Shown piece by piece: positions 49,418 to 56,448 of a stretch of 64,000 nucleotides of DNA. Below the pieces are notes generated by a model that was given only the letters and a program-made list of their open reading frames with translations, did not search any database and had not been told where the DNA came from. Each line of letters starts with the position of its first letter. The first letter of the stretch is position 1. Where the stretch lies: assembly GCF_001280425.1 (NCBI RefSeq), contig NZ_LIUF01000002.1, forward strand, positions 434,001 through 498,000. The letters run 5' to 3'. Made by a program: the position numbers and the translations under genes. The stretch comes from Haloarcula rubripromontorii (GTDB lineage: Archaea > Halobacteriota > Halobacteria > Halobacteriales > Haloarculaceae).

Positions 49418-51055
49418 TTACCGGTCGGACTTGTCCCCGCGAAGCCAGACGTAGTCACACGGGTCCAGCAGGAAGGTGACGCCGCCGTCCTCGATGTGGT
49501 AGCCGCCGTCACCGACTGCCCTCGACGTGTCGGCGTCGGGGACCTCCCACTGGAGGACGGGTTCGCGGTACTCGTCGGCGAAGTTATGGGCGAAGATGAA
49601 CGCAGTGTCGCCGGCGTCGACGCGGTGGACGAGCACGTCCTTGTGGCCCGATTCGGCCAGATGGAGGTCGCCGTCGCTGAGTTCGGGGTTGCGCTTGCGG
49701 GCCGCGACGAGACGCTGGATATGTGACAGCAGTGAGTCAGGGTCGGCTTGCTGGTCGGCCACGTTGATGTGTTCGAAGCTGTACTCTTTCCCAACGACCG
49801 GCGGGTTGTAGCAGTCCTCGCGGTCGGCCGTCGAGAAGCCGCCGTTTTCGGTGTCGTCCCACTGCATCGGCGTCCGGACTGACTCTCGTTCGTCGAGCCA
49901 CAGGTCCGAGCCCATGCCGATCTCGTCGCCGGAGAGGATGACTGGTGTCCCCGGATACGCAAAGAGGAGGCTGTGAGCCATCGCGATGCGGTCGTGGTCG
50001 TGGCCGAAGAGGTCCGCCAGCCGGAGCCGGTGACCCCGACCGAAAATCCACGAGGAACCGTCATCGGGGCCAAAGTACTCCCGGGCGTGTTCCAGCGCCT
50101 CGTGGGGGAGTTTCAGGAGATTCCACTCGTCGTGGTTCCGGAGGAAGTTCGCCCACTGGCCCACGCCGGAGATATCCGGCAGGACCTCGTTCGCGCGGTG
50201 GAGCGGCCAAGTGTCTCTAACGCCGACGCCGTACACCATGTGAGCGTTCAGGACGAAGTTGAACATCAGGTCAAACCCCTCGCCGTCGCCGAAGTAGTAA
50301 TCGAGATGTTCGGGCTGGTCGTCGGCCTCGGCGATGAGTACGGCGTGGTCCTTTGCTGCTGTGACGACGCGTTTCAGTTCTTTGAACAGCTCGATGTCCT
50401 CGGTCGTCCCATTGTGCCCTTTCGGCAGTAGCATCGGGTGGGCGGCGTCGATACGGAAGCCGTCTGCTCCCTGGTCCAGCCAGAAGCGCATCACGTCGTG
50501 GATTTCGTCGCGGACAGCGGGGTTGGCGACGTTGAGGTCCGGCTGATGGTGATAGAACTGGTGGAAGTAGTGCTTGCCAGCGACCTCGTCGTAACTCCAG
50601 ACGCCGTCCTCGCGGTCGGGGAAAATGTTGGCTGTCTGGTAAGCATCGTCGAGGTGGCTTGTCCAGAGGTAATAGTCGTGGTATTTCGAGTCGGGGTCCT
50701 CGCGGGCGCGCTGGAACCACTCGTGGTCGGTCGACGTATGGTTGAACACGAGGTCGGTGAGGACGCGGATGCCACGTTCGTGGGCGCGGTCGGTGAGTTC
50801 CCGGAAGTCTGCCAGCGTTCCCATCCGGTCGTGGACGCTGTAGTAGTCGGCGACGTCGTAGCCGTTGTCCCGGAGTGGGCTCGGATAGAACGGGCGGAGC
50901 CAGAGGCAGGTCACGCCGAGGTCTTCGATGTAATCGAGCTTCTCGATGAGGCCCTGGAAATCGCCCCAGCCGTCGCCGTTGCTGTCGTTGAACGTCTTTA
51001 CGTCCAGTGTGTAGATGACCGCGTCCTTGTGCCAGCCGTGTTCGACCATCCTCAT
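49418..51055 (-). CDS. GH13 alpha-amylase family enzyme, trehalose synthase-like
   Basis: The 545-residue protein is a (beta/alpha)8 GH13 enzyme. The four conserved regions are recognisable: DLVFNHTS (I), DGFRIDAAHPM with the nucleophile Asp near 203 (II), VLIAEADD with the acid/base Glu near 241 (III) and FLRNHDEW near 308 (IV). The N-terminus AVIYTLDVKTFNDSNGDGWGDFQGL and the overall arrangement match the trehalose synthase/oligo-1,6-glucosidase branch, particularly TreS-like proteins that interconvert maltose and trehalose. It is cytoplasmic, with no signal peptide. The exact reaction is uncertain. The start at 51055 is used; 51049 is also possible. Confidence 0.88.
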   Translation of the reverse strand: MRMVEHGWHKDAVIYTLDVKTFNDSNGDGWGDFQGLIEKLDYIEDLGVTCLWLRPFYPSPLRDNGYDVADYYSVHDRMGTLADFRELTDRAHERGIRVLTDLVFNHTSTDHEWFQRAREDPDSKYHDYYLWTSHLDDAYQTANIFPDREDGVWSYDEVAGKHYFHQFYHHQPDLNVANPAVRDEIHDVMRFWLDQGADGFRIDAAHPMLLPKGHNGTTEDIELFKELKRVVTAAKDHAVLIAEADDQPEHLDYYFGDGEGFDLMFNFVLNAHMVYGVGVRDTWPLHRANEVLPDISGVGQWANFLRNHDEWNLLKLPHEALEHAREYFGPDDGSSWIFGRGHRLRLADLFGHDHDRIAMAHSLLFAYPGTPVILSGDEIGMGSDLWLDERESVRTPMQWDDTENGGFSTADREDCYNPPVVGKEYSFEHINVADQQADPDSLLSHIQRLVAARKRNPELSDGDLHLAESGHKDVLVHRVDAGDTAFIFAHNFADEYREPVLQWEVPDADTSRAVGDGGYHIEDGGVTFLLDPCDYVWLRGDKSDR

Positions 51056-51203
51056 GTGTGTTATCGAGTCCCAGCCCCTGGTAGTTTCGGGTCCGTCCAC
51101 GGACCGAGCCGAAGGGATGAGGATGCGCCCGGAAGTTTCGGCTCCAGACTGTTACCGAGTACGGGGGTATGAAAGACAACCTCAGTTCGACGACAGGGAA
51201 CCG

Positions 51204-51209
51204 CTTAAG
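51204..51209 (+). promoter_or_regulatory. TATA-like box of the mini-ORF/ferritin-like/DtxR unit
   Basis: CTTAAG lies 25-30 bases before the ATG at 51234. At that spacing transcription would begin at or next to the mini-ORF's start codon. Confidence 0.5.
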
Positions 51210-51233
51210 TCCGGCCCTCCCCGAACTACGTGT

Positions 51234-51272
51234 ATGACTGGAGCACAGCGCCGAGTGGGGGTGTTACCGTGA
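51234..51272 (+). CDS. 12-codon leaderless ORF overlapping the ferritin-like start
   Basis: The ORF MTGAQRRVGVLP ends in TGA at 51270-51272, which overlaps the GTG start of the next gene at 51269-51271 (GTGA). Its ATG stands at the right distance from a TATA-like box to be leaderless. Its translation could therefore deliver ribosomes to the downstream GTG, which has no ribosome-binding site of its own. It may be a leader peptide or only a coupling device. No homology could be checked. Confidence 0.4.
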   Translation: MTGAQRRVGVLP

Positions 51273-51751
51273 GTCTCACACAGCCAGTGGTGTCCGATCA
51301 TCAGTTGGCCCGGTTGCTACAGATCGGCATCGTCCTCGAAGAGGTCGTCGAGGCACGGGCGGCCAAGCACGCTGAGGAAACGAGCGGAGCGCACGAACAG
51401 GCGGTCCTTGACCTCCTCGCACACGCTGAGACAGAGTCAGCTGAGCACCGGCGGCAACTGGAGGCACTCATCGACGACCTCGAAGCAGATACCGTCCCGT
51501 TCGAGGAAATCGAGATGCTAGTCGAGGCCCAGTACGAAGCCGACAAGGACTTCGACGGGGTGTTGTACGACCAGCTCTGTAACGAGGAGACGGCGTACAA
51601 GTTCTACGACGATCTCATCGAAGCAATCGAGGCGTCCGACGTGACATTCACAATCGACCGCAAGCGGCTGCTTGCCGTGCTGTCGGATATCCGCGAGGAC
51701 GAGGCGGAGGGAGTCGAAGACGTGACCGATCTGATGGAGGATTATCAATGA
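51269..51751 (+). CDS. Ferritin-like/rubrerythrin-type helical protein
   Basis: The 160-residue protein is all-helical with Glu/His pairs of the ferritin-like kind: EEVVEARAAKHAEE near 20-33, AETESAEHRR near 50-60 and NEETAYKFYDDLIEA near 111. These could form a metal site; confident assignment of all ligands needs structure prediction. A GTG start at 51269 is coupled to the upstream 12-codon ORF. Its TGA overlaps the ATG of the DtxR-type regulator gene (ATGA at 51748-51751). That tight pairing with a metal-dependent regulator suggests a role in iron or manganese handling. Confidence 0.75.
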   Translation: MSLTQPVVSDHQLARLLQIGIVLEEVVEARAAKHAEETSGAHEQAVLDLLAHAETESAEHRRQLEALIDDLEADTVPFEEIEMLVEAQYEADKDFDGVLYDQLCNEETAYKFYDDLIEAIEASDVTFTIDRKRLLAVLSDIREDEAEGVEDVTDLMEDYQ

Positions 51752-52182
51752 ACACGCAGGCCCAGTATCTGAAAGCGATCTATCTCACGCAACAGCAGGA
51801 AGACGGTCCAGCATCCACCGGCGACGTGGCCGATATGCTTGATGTCAGTCCAGCGAGCGCTAACGAGATGATCGGCAAACTCGAAAGCCGTGGGCTGCTG
51901 AACCACGAGAAGTACAAAGGCGTGGACCTCACCGACGACGGCATCGCACAGGCTCGCGAGGCGCTCCAGAACTACTGTATCATCGAGCGGTTCCTCATCG
52001 AGGTGCTAGAGGTCGAGGAGTTCCGTGCCGAGGCAAAGCAACTGGAGGGCGTCATCGACGAAACGGTCGCTGATCGTCTCGATACGATTATCGACCGCAA
52101 ACCTCAGTGTCCCGACTGTTTCGACCCCGAGGGGGATGTCTGTGGCCTGCTCGAAGTCGAGGCTGAAGTCACCAGCGACTGA
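51748..52182 (+). CDS. DtxR/MntR-family metal-dependent transcriptional regulator
   Basis: The 144-residue protein has an N-terminal winged helix-turn-helix (STGDVADMLDVSPASANEMIGKLESRGLLNHEKYKGVDLT) and a C-terminal dimerisation and metal-binding region (IIERFLIEVLEVEEFRAEAKQLEGVIDETVADRL) as in DtxR/MntR/SirR proteins. The ending DRKPQCPDCFDPEGDVCGL is the Cys-rich tail seen in haloarchaeal members. It would bind DNA when loaded with Fe2+ or Mn2+ and control metal homeostasis genes. It is translationally coupled to the ferritin-like gene and may regulate that operon itself. Confidence 0.9.
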   Translation: MNTQAQYLKAIYLTQQQEDGPASTGDVADMLDVSPASANEMIGKLESRGLLNHEKYKGVDLTDDGIAQAREALQNYCIIERFLIEVLEVEEFRAEAKQLEGVIDETVADRLDTIIDRKPQCPDCFDPEGDVCGLLEVEAEVTSD

Positions 52183-52244
52183 CCGGCCGCTCTCGAAGCG
52201 TTCAAGTGCGTTCCGTCGATTATCCTGCATACGGATCGCTCATA

Positions 52245-52264
52245 GTGAGTGAAGTCCCGTGGTG
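52245..52264 (+). repeat. Partial duplicate of the tRNA-Gln 5' end, upstream copy
   Basis: This 20-base sequence matches 52309-52328 at 19 positions. The matched block covers the first 12 bases of the tRNA (AGTCCCGTGGTG) and eight bases in front of it. The two copies start 64 bases apart. Confidence 0.6.
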
Positions 52265-52316
52265 GTGAGCAAATCCTGTGGATTTGCGCGGTACACGGGA
52301 CGGACGAAGTGAATGA

Positions 52317-52389
52317 AGTCCCGTGGTGTAGTGGCCAATCATAAGGGCCTTTGGAGCCCTTGACGGCGGTTCGAATCCGCCCGGGACTA
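52317..52389 (+). tRNA. tRNA-Gln (anticodon TTG)
   Basis: The 73-base gene forms a complete cloverleaf. The acceptor stem AGTCCCG pairs with CGGGACT (52382-52388), and the discriminator is A. The anticodon stem AGGGC/GCCCT encloses the loop CTTTGGA, which gives anticodon TTG for the CAA glutamine codon. The T arm is GGCGG-TTCGAAT-CCGCC. No CCA is encoded and no intron was seen. Fragments matching its 5' and 3' parts lie on either side. Confidence 0.92.
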
Positions 52390-52464
52390 TCCTCTGATGA
52401 ACGAACGTGAAGAGTGGGTGGCTCTCGCGGATTCGACACCCAGAAGACGATGGCTCAAGTCTTC

Positions 52465-52489
52465 GCGGTTCGAATCCGCCCGGGACTAT
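52465..52489 (+). repeat. Duplicate of the tRNA-Gln 3' end, possible attachment-site remnant
   Basis: This 25-base sequence is identical to 52366-52390, which covers the tRNA T-arm, the 3' acceptor strand and the first base after the gene. The copies are 99 bases apart. Such 3'-end duplicates arise when tyrosine integrases recombine in the T arm. No integrase gene remains. Confidence 0.6.
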
Positions 52490-52613
52490 TCTGTCCGAAC
52501 AAACTCGTGAACAGCAGATATCCTCGGTGAGTCGAGCCCAGCGGACGAGAACATTTGAGTCCTCGCATGAATAGCCCAACGAGTGTCCCAAATTCTGACA
52601 CCGAACTGTAGAT

Positions 52614-52617
52614 TTAT
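52614..52617 (+). promoter_or_regulatory. TATA-like box of the GNAT gene
   Basis: The AGATTTATGA stretch contains TTTA starting 29 bases before the ATG at 52643, consistent with a leaderless transcript. Confidence 0.4.
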
Positions 52618-52642
52618 GATGTTCCGTGCCAACTAGTGGCAT

Positions 52643-53371
52643 ATGAAAATCAGGGAGGCAGTGTCGTCGGACCGCCCGGCTATCCGTGACGTGGCGCGTC
52701 GCTCGCTAGCGGCGTCGTATTCGCTGGGGCCGAAGGCAATTACGAGCGCTATCGAGGAGTGGTACGATGAAGAGCGTATCAACAAAATACTCACAGAGGA
52801 GAGTAATCGGCTGATTCTCGTCGCTGAGCAGGATGGGCAGGTGGTCGGTCTCTCCGAGAGCGTCCTTTCGGGGGATAGTATCGGGACGATACTCTGGCTG
52901 CACGTCGACCCAGCGTACCGCGGCGAAGGAATCGGCTCGGCATTGTTTGACGAGACCCACGGAGAGCTCCACGACCGCGGTGCCGAGACGCTCCAGGGGC
53001 GCGTGCTGGCCGACAACGTTGAAGGCAACAGCTTCTACGAGGATCGCGGCTTCGAACGCGCTGGCACGGGCGAGGTCGACATCGCTGGGCGGACCTACGT
53101 CGAGAACCTCTACACCGACGCCGAAGAGCTCGGACGCGAGCCGATAACCGACGACGGCCGGACGGTCTACGTCGACCACAACAACCACGAGTCCGGGTCG
53201 ATAGCGCCGTTCCATGTGGTCCACGTCACCGAAGAGGGAAGCGACCGCTACGGGTACTTCTGCAGTAACTGTGAGACGCTGGCGAACGCGATGGATTCGA
53301 TGGGCCGTATCGAATGTAGCAACTGTGGGAACGTTCGCAAACCGATGCGGTGGGACGCCGCCTATCTGTAA
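52643..53371 (+). CDS. GNAT acetyltransferase fused to a zinc ribbon
   Basis: The first 155 of 242 residues form a GNAT domain: MKIREAVSSDRPAIRDVARRSL start, acetyl-CoA-binding motif A LWLHVDPAYRGEGIGSALFDE near 95, and LADNVEGNSFYEDRGFERAGTGEVDIAG further on. The C-terminal 75 residues (GSIAPFHVVHVTEEGSDRYGYFCSNCETLANAMDSMGRIECSNCGN) are a zinc ribbon with CSNC and CSNC pairs. The fusion resembles the haloarchaeal DUF5816-type C-terminal domain. The substrate of the acetyl transfer is unknown; the zinc ribbon suggests a protein or nucleic-acid partner. Start supported by a TATA-like box. Confidence 0.85.
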   Translation: MKIREAVSSDRPAIRDVARRSLAASYSLGPKAITSAIEEWYDEERINKILTEESNRLILVAEQDGQVVGLSESVLSGDSIGTILWLHVDPAYRGEGIGSALFDETHGELHDRGAETLQGRVLADNVEGNSFYEDRGFERAGTGEVDIAGRTYVENLYTDAEELGREPITDDGRTVYVDHNNHESGSIAPFHVVHVTEEGSDRYGYFCSNCETLANAMDSMGRIECSNCGNVRKPMRWDAAYL

Positions 53372-53569
53372 CTACGGTGGCGACTGGTCCCCTGTGCGCT
53401 GTGACGATTCCTGTCTGTTTGCCGGGAGGAGTATCAGCTTGTAGTACAGGCCGAACAGGCACAGGGCGATACCGACGCCGACGAGCACATCAGTCACCGC
53501 GTGTTGGTTCGCCGCGTGGGTCACGATCGAGACGTCGCCGACGGGCATGTGGAGTGGCTGGAGAGGCAT
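53372..53569 (-). CDS. Small membrane protein with one transmembrane helix
   Basis: The predicted 65-residue protein starts MPLQPLHMPVGDVSIVTHAANQHAV and has one helix, VLVGVGIALCLFGLYYKLILL, followed by a polar tail. Starts at 53569 or 53548 are both possible. No function is recognised. It is convergent with the GNAT gene, the stops being adjacent. Confidence 0.55.
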   Translation of the reverse strand: MPLQPLHMPVGDVSIVTHAANQHAVTDVLVGVGIALCLFGLYYKLILLPANRQESSQRTGDQSPP

Positions 53570-53833
53570 ATATGCCGATTTATCTATTAGATGTAAAAAG
53601 CTGGACTGATGTTCCCAGCCGCTGAGAACCAGTGGCCGGGTGGCCCACAATAGCGGCCCTATCTGACACCGCGTCAGAGATAGTGATGCGTCTCTTCGGG
53701 AGACCGCGACGACGGGGTTTAGCCCGCTATCCCCATCTGAAAATGCCGGGTGTGGCAGCCGTTCTCCCTGTCGTAACGCTAAAGAGTCGAACGTACGTCT
53801 ATATGTGTAAGATGACTATCGAAATCTGTTTCC

Positions 53834-53840
53834 GGAGGTG
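53834..53840 (+). promoter_or_regulatory. Shine-Dalgarno site of the HD hydrolase gene
   Basis: GGAGGTG lies five bases before the GTG at 53846 and is complementary to the archaeal 16S rRNA 3' end (CACCTCC). A strong SD is unusual among the mostly leaderless genes here and fixes the start codon. Confidence 0.7.
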
Positions 53841-53845
53841 GTGCT

Positions 53846-54562
53846 GTGGGCGTCGAGATTAGGGAGTCACCTGTCTCAGCCGACGCGTTCGAGGAAATGA
53901 AGGAGTTCGTCCACGACTACCTCGCGGCGAGCGTCGAAAACGAAGAAGAGGGCGGCCGTATGCGCTGGTATCCGTGGCACTCCGCGGAGTACCGCTTCAA
54001 CCACATCCTCAACGTCGTCGACATCGCGACAAAAATCGCCCGCAAGGAGGGCGCAAACGTGGACGTGACTCGCGTCGCAGCGTTGTTTCACGACATCGCG
54101 AAACTGGAAGCCGAGCAGGACCTCCACGCGGAAGCCGGCGCTCGGATCGCACGTGAGTATCTGCGGGCACATGGTGACTACCCAGAATCGTTCATCGAAC
54201 AGGTCTGCGCTGCCGTCGAGGCTCACTCGTACCAAGGACCGCTTGACGACCTGCCACTGGAAGTACAGTGTCTCATCGAGGCGGACATCCTAGACAAAGT
54301 CGGCGCGAACGGGACCGCCCTGATGCTGTTGCGCATGGGCTATGAGTCCCGGACGCATATGGACGCGGCCGAGATGGTCGACCGCGTCATCGAGCGCGGC
54401 GAGGACGCGCGTGAGCGCGTCCAGAGCGACACTGCCGAGTCTATCGTCCACCAGCGGCTCAAGCGGACCCGCTGGTTCCAGGAATGGCTAACGATGGAAG
54501 TCGCCGACATGGCCGTCGAAGACGACCTCGATGAGGTGGCGACTGGGATGGGCGATTCATAG
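53846..54562 (+). CDS. HD-domain metal-dependent phosphohydrolase
   Basis: The 238-residue protein has the HD-superfamily metal ligands: His in RFNHILNVVDIA near 52, the HD pair in ALFHDIAKLEAEQD near 75, and later Asp in IEADILDKVGANG. Members hydrolyse phosphate esters, often in nucleotides. Substrate unknown. Translation starts at GTG with a clear SD site upstream, so the message has a leader. A TATA-like TCTATATG is near 53797. The C-terminal VADMAVEDDLDEVATG tail is acidic. It is convergent with the LysE-like gene and the coding regions overlap by six bases. Confidence 0.88.
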   Translation: MGVEIRESPVSADAFEEMKEFVHDYLAASVENEEEGGRMRWYPWHSAEYRFNHILNVVDIATKIARKEGANVDVTRVAALFHDIAKLEAEQDLHAEAGARIAREYLRAHGDYPESFIEQVCAAVEAHSYQGPLDDLPLEVQCLIEADILDKVGANGTALMLLRMGYESRTHMDAAEMVDRVIERGEDARERVQSDTAESIVHQRLKRTRWFQEWLTMEVADMAVEDDLDEVATGMGDS

Positions 54563-55255
54563 CGCCCGCAGCAGGAACAGAACGCCGGTCCCGGCGAGAA
54601 CAGCGGCACTAATCCATGCGATCAGCGGTGCGAGCCGCTCGATACGCGTTCTCGCGGCGACAATTGCCGCCGGAAATCCCGTAATCCAGATGCCGATCCC
54701 GCCGAAAAACCCACCCAGCAGCACCGGGTGGCCGGTTTGTACGGTTAATGCGTTAGTCCCGACCGCGGGCACGTACGACGCCACGTCAACCACACCCGGT
54801 TCGAGGAGGCCCACGCCGACGGTGAGCCAGAAGGCGACCTGATAGGGGTTTGTCAGCGCCAGCACGAGCGCCTTGCGAAAGCCCCGGCTGTCCCCGGACG
54901 CGACCGACGAATTCCCCTCGGTAACTACTGTATTGGCCTCCTGAACTGCTCCGTACGCGAACCAGAGCATCAGGAGCCCGCCGGCACCGATCATCACTCG
55001 TCGAAGTCCCGGCGTCTCGGTGATGATCGTAGCGGCGCCGAGTACGGCGAGCACGAGGAAACAGGCGTCAGCAGTCATCGCGCCGAGGCCGGCGAAGAAC
55101 CCCGCCCGCCAGCCGCGAAGCGCGCTTTCCTCGGCGATAACGGCGTTCATCGGCCCCGGCGGCGCGGCGAGCGCGAGGCCAAACAGGATTCCACCGAGCG
55201 CTGTCGGGACGAGCGAGAGCGCGCCGAGCTGGAGCAGGCCGAGTGAGTGATGCAT
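54557..55255 (-). CDS. LysE-family exporter
   Basis: The 232-residue membrane protein has six hydrophobic segments and the LysE/RhtB start LALAAPPGPMNAVIAEESALRGWRAGFFAGLGAMTADACFL. Family members export amino acids or related metabolites using the proton or sodium gradient. Substrate unknown. A polar loop of about 30 residues (NTVVTEGNSSVASGDSRGFRKA) between the third and fourth helices is typical. It is flanked upstream by the coiled-coil gene on the same strand, 37 bases away. Confidence 0.87.
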   Translation of the reverse strand: MHHSLGLLQLGALSLVPTALGGILFGLALAAPPGPMNAVIAEESALRGWRAGFFAGLGAMTADACFLVLAVLGAATIITETPGLRRVMIGAGGLLMLWFAYGAVQEANTVVTEGNSSVASGDSRGFRKALVLALTNPYQVAFWLTVGVGLLEPGVVDVASYVPAVGTNALTVQTGHPVLLGGFFGGIGIWITGFPAAIVAARTRIERLAPLIAWISAAVLAGTGVLFLLRAL

Positions 55256-55292
55256 CTATAGTCTGTGAAAACAGAGAGAAAATCCCGCAGAC

Positions 55293-56183
55293 TTACAGCT
55301 TGCCGGCCTTCTGGAGCTTCATCAGGTCCTCGGTGTCGAGGGTCTCGCCCTCCTTGAATTTCTGATAAATCTCCTCGGCTTCCTCGCGAGCGGCTTCCTG
55401 CTTCTCCTCGCGCTGGGAGCGCTCCTGCTCCTCTTCCTTCTTGTCGAGTTCGCGGAGGCGCTTCTGGACGCGGACGAAGTCCTCGTGGTGCTGGTCAGCC
55501 GCTTCCTGGGCGTCGACGAACTCCTCGTGCTTCTCGTCGGCCTCGTCACGGATCTCGTCGGCCTCGCGGTAGGCCTCGATCATCTCGTTGTGGTGCTTCT
55601 GAGCCTCGTCAGCCAGTTCCGTGACTTTCTGGTGGTGTTTCGAGGCTTCCGAGCGGACCTCTTCCGCTTCCTCTTTGAGCTCTTCGAGGTCGCCGCCCTG
55701 GTCGAGCTTCTCCTGTTTCTCCTGGAGTTTCTCGCGCTTGGTCTCGATTTTCTCGATGAGCTCCTTCTCGTCCTCCGAGGAGAGCACTTCGGTCTGTTGC
55801 TTGAACTCGAGGTCTTCGATCTCCTCTTTGAGTTGTTCGACCGACGTGCCCTCGTCGAGCTCGAGGTCGTTTTTCAGGTTATCGACCTTGTCGAACAGCT
55901 CGTTTGCTTCTGCGTTGAGCTCGTTGCGCTTGTCCTTGTGCTCCTGGACCTGCTCGTTGAGCTCGTCGCGCTTCTCGCGGTGTTCCTGGGCTTCGTCGAC
56001 CTTCTCGCGAGTCTTCGCGTTCAGGTCGTCGCGGGCGGAGGCCCGCTCGGACGCCATCTGGTTCAGCTCGTTTCGTCGGTCACGGAGCTGGCCGGCGAGT
56101 TTGATGAGCTCGCCTTTCGATTTGTTTTCGAGATCCTCTTCGGTTACTGTAACGTTCTTTGATTCGTCTATCGAGTCTGCCAT
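55293..56183 (-). CDS. Long acidic coiled-coil protein
   Basis: The 296 residues are nearly all coiled coil, made of Glu, Lys, Arg, Asp and Gln with regular heptads from about residue 15 to 270, without cysteines or membrane segments. Haloarchaeal and other archaeal homologues are sometimes labelled phosphoserine phosphatase or DUF7121, but no phosphatase motif is present, so I do not accept that name. It may be a structural or ribosome-associated coiled-coil protein, but nothing in the sequence settles this. The gene precedes the LysE-like exporter. Confidence 0.8.
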   Translation of the reverse strand: MADSIDESKNVTVTEEDLENKSKGELIKLAGQLRDRRNELNQMASERASARDDLNAKTREKVDEAQEHREKRDELNEQVQEHKDKRNELNAEANELFDKVDNLKNDLELDEGTSVEQLKEEIEDLEFKQQTEVLSSEDEKELIEKIETKREKLQEKQEKLDQGGDLEELKEEAEEVRSEASKHHQKVTELADEAQKHHNEMIEAYREADEIRDEADEKHEEFVDAQEAADQHHEDFVRVQKRLRELDKKEEEQERSQREEKQEAAREEAEEIYQKFKEGETLDTEDLMKLQKAGKL

Positions 56184-56448
56184 TGTTGAATCCTCTATGC
56201 CATCACCGCTTCAGCACAGACAGTCGGCCCACTACTGAGGGGCTGACACCAATAACAAGGGTTCCCTCTCATGTTGGGCTGAAAGCGATACTGCCTGAAC
56301 GCGGAAGCGTTCTGGTGTCTACGAATAGAGGTGGATATTGTTTAAACATTCCGGTGCATTGAATACCGCGTCAACGTCTCACACGCCATATTTCGGGGGC
56401 GAGACGGTCACTATCGTCCGTGGTTCCCTTGCATATCACGCACATATA

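Noticed and set aside
52465..52489. Second tRNA gene
   Set aside because: Only the T-arm and 3' acceptor part are present; no D-arm or anticodon arm can be built upstream.
55293..56183. Phosphoserine phosphatase, a label sometimes given to similar coiled-coil proteins
   Set aside because: No HAD motif (DxDxT) or other phosphatase feature is visible in the sequence.
56184..56448. Possible small gene or RNA between the coiled-coil and GH2-like genes
   Set aside because: Only short frames without haloarchaeal codon bias, and no convincing inverted repeats.
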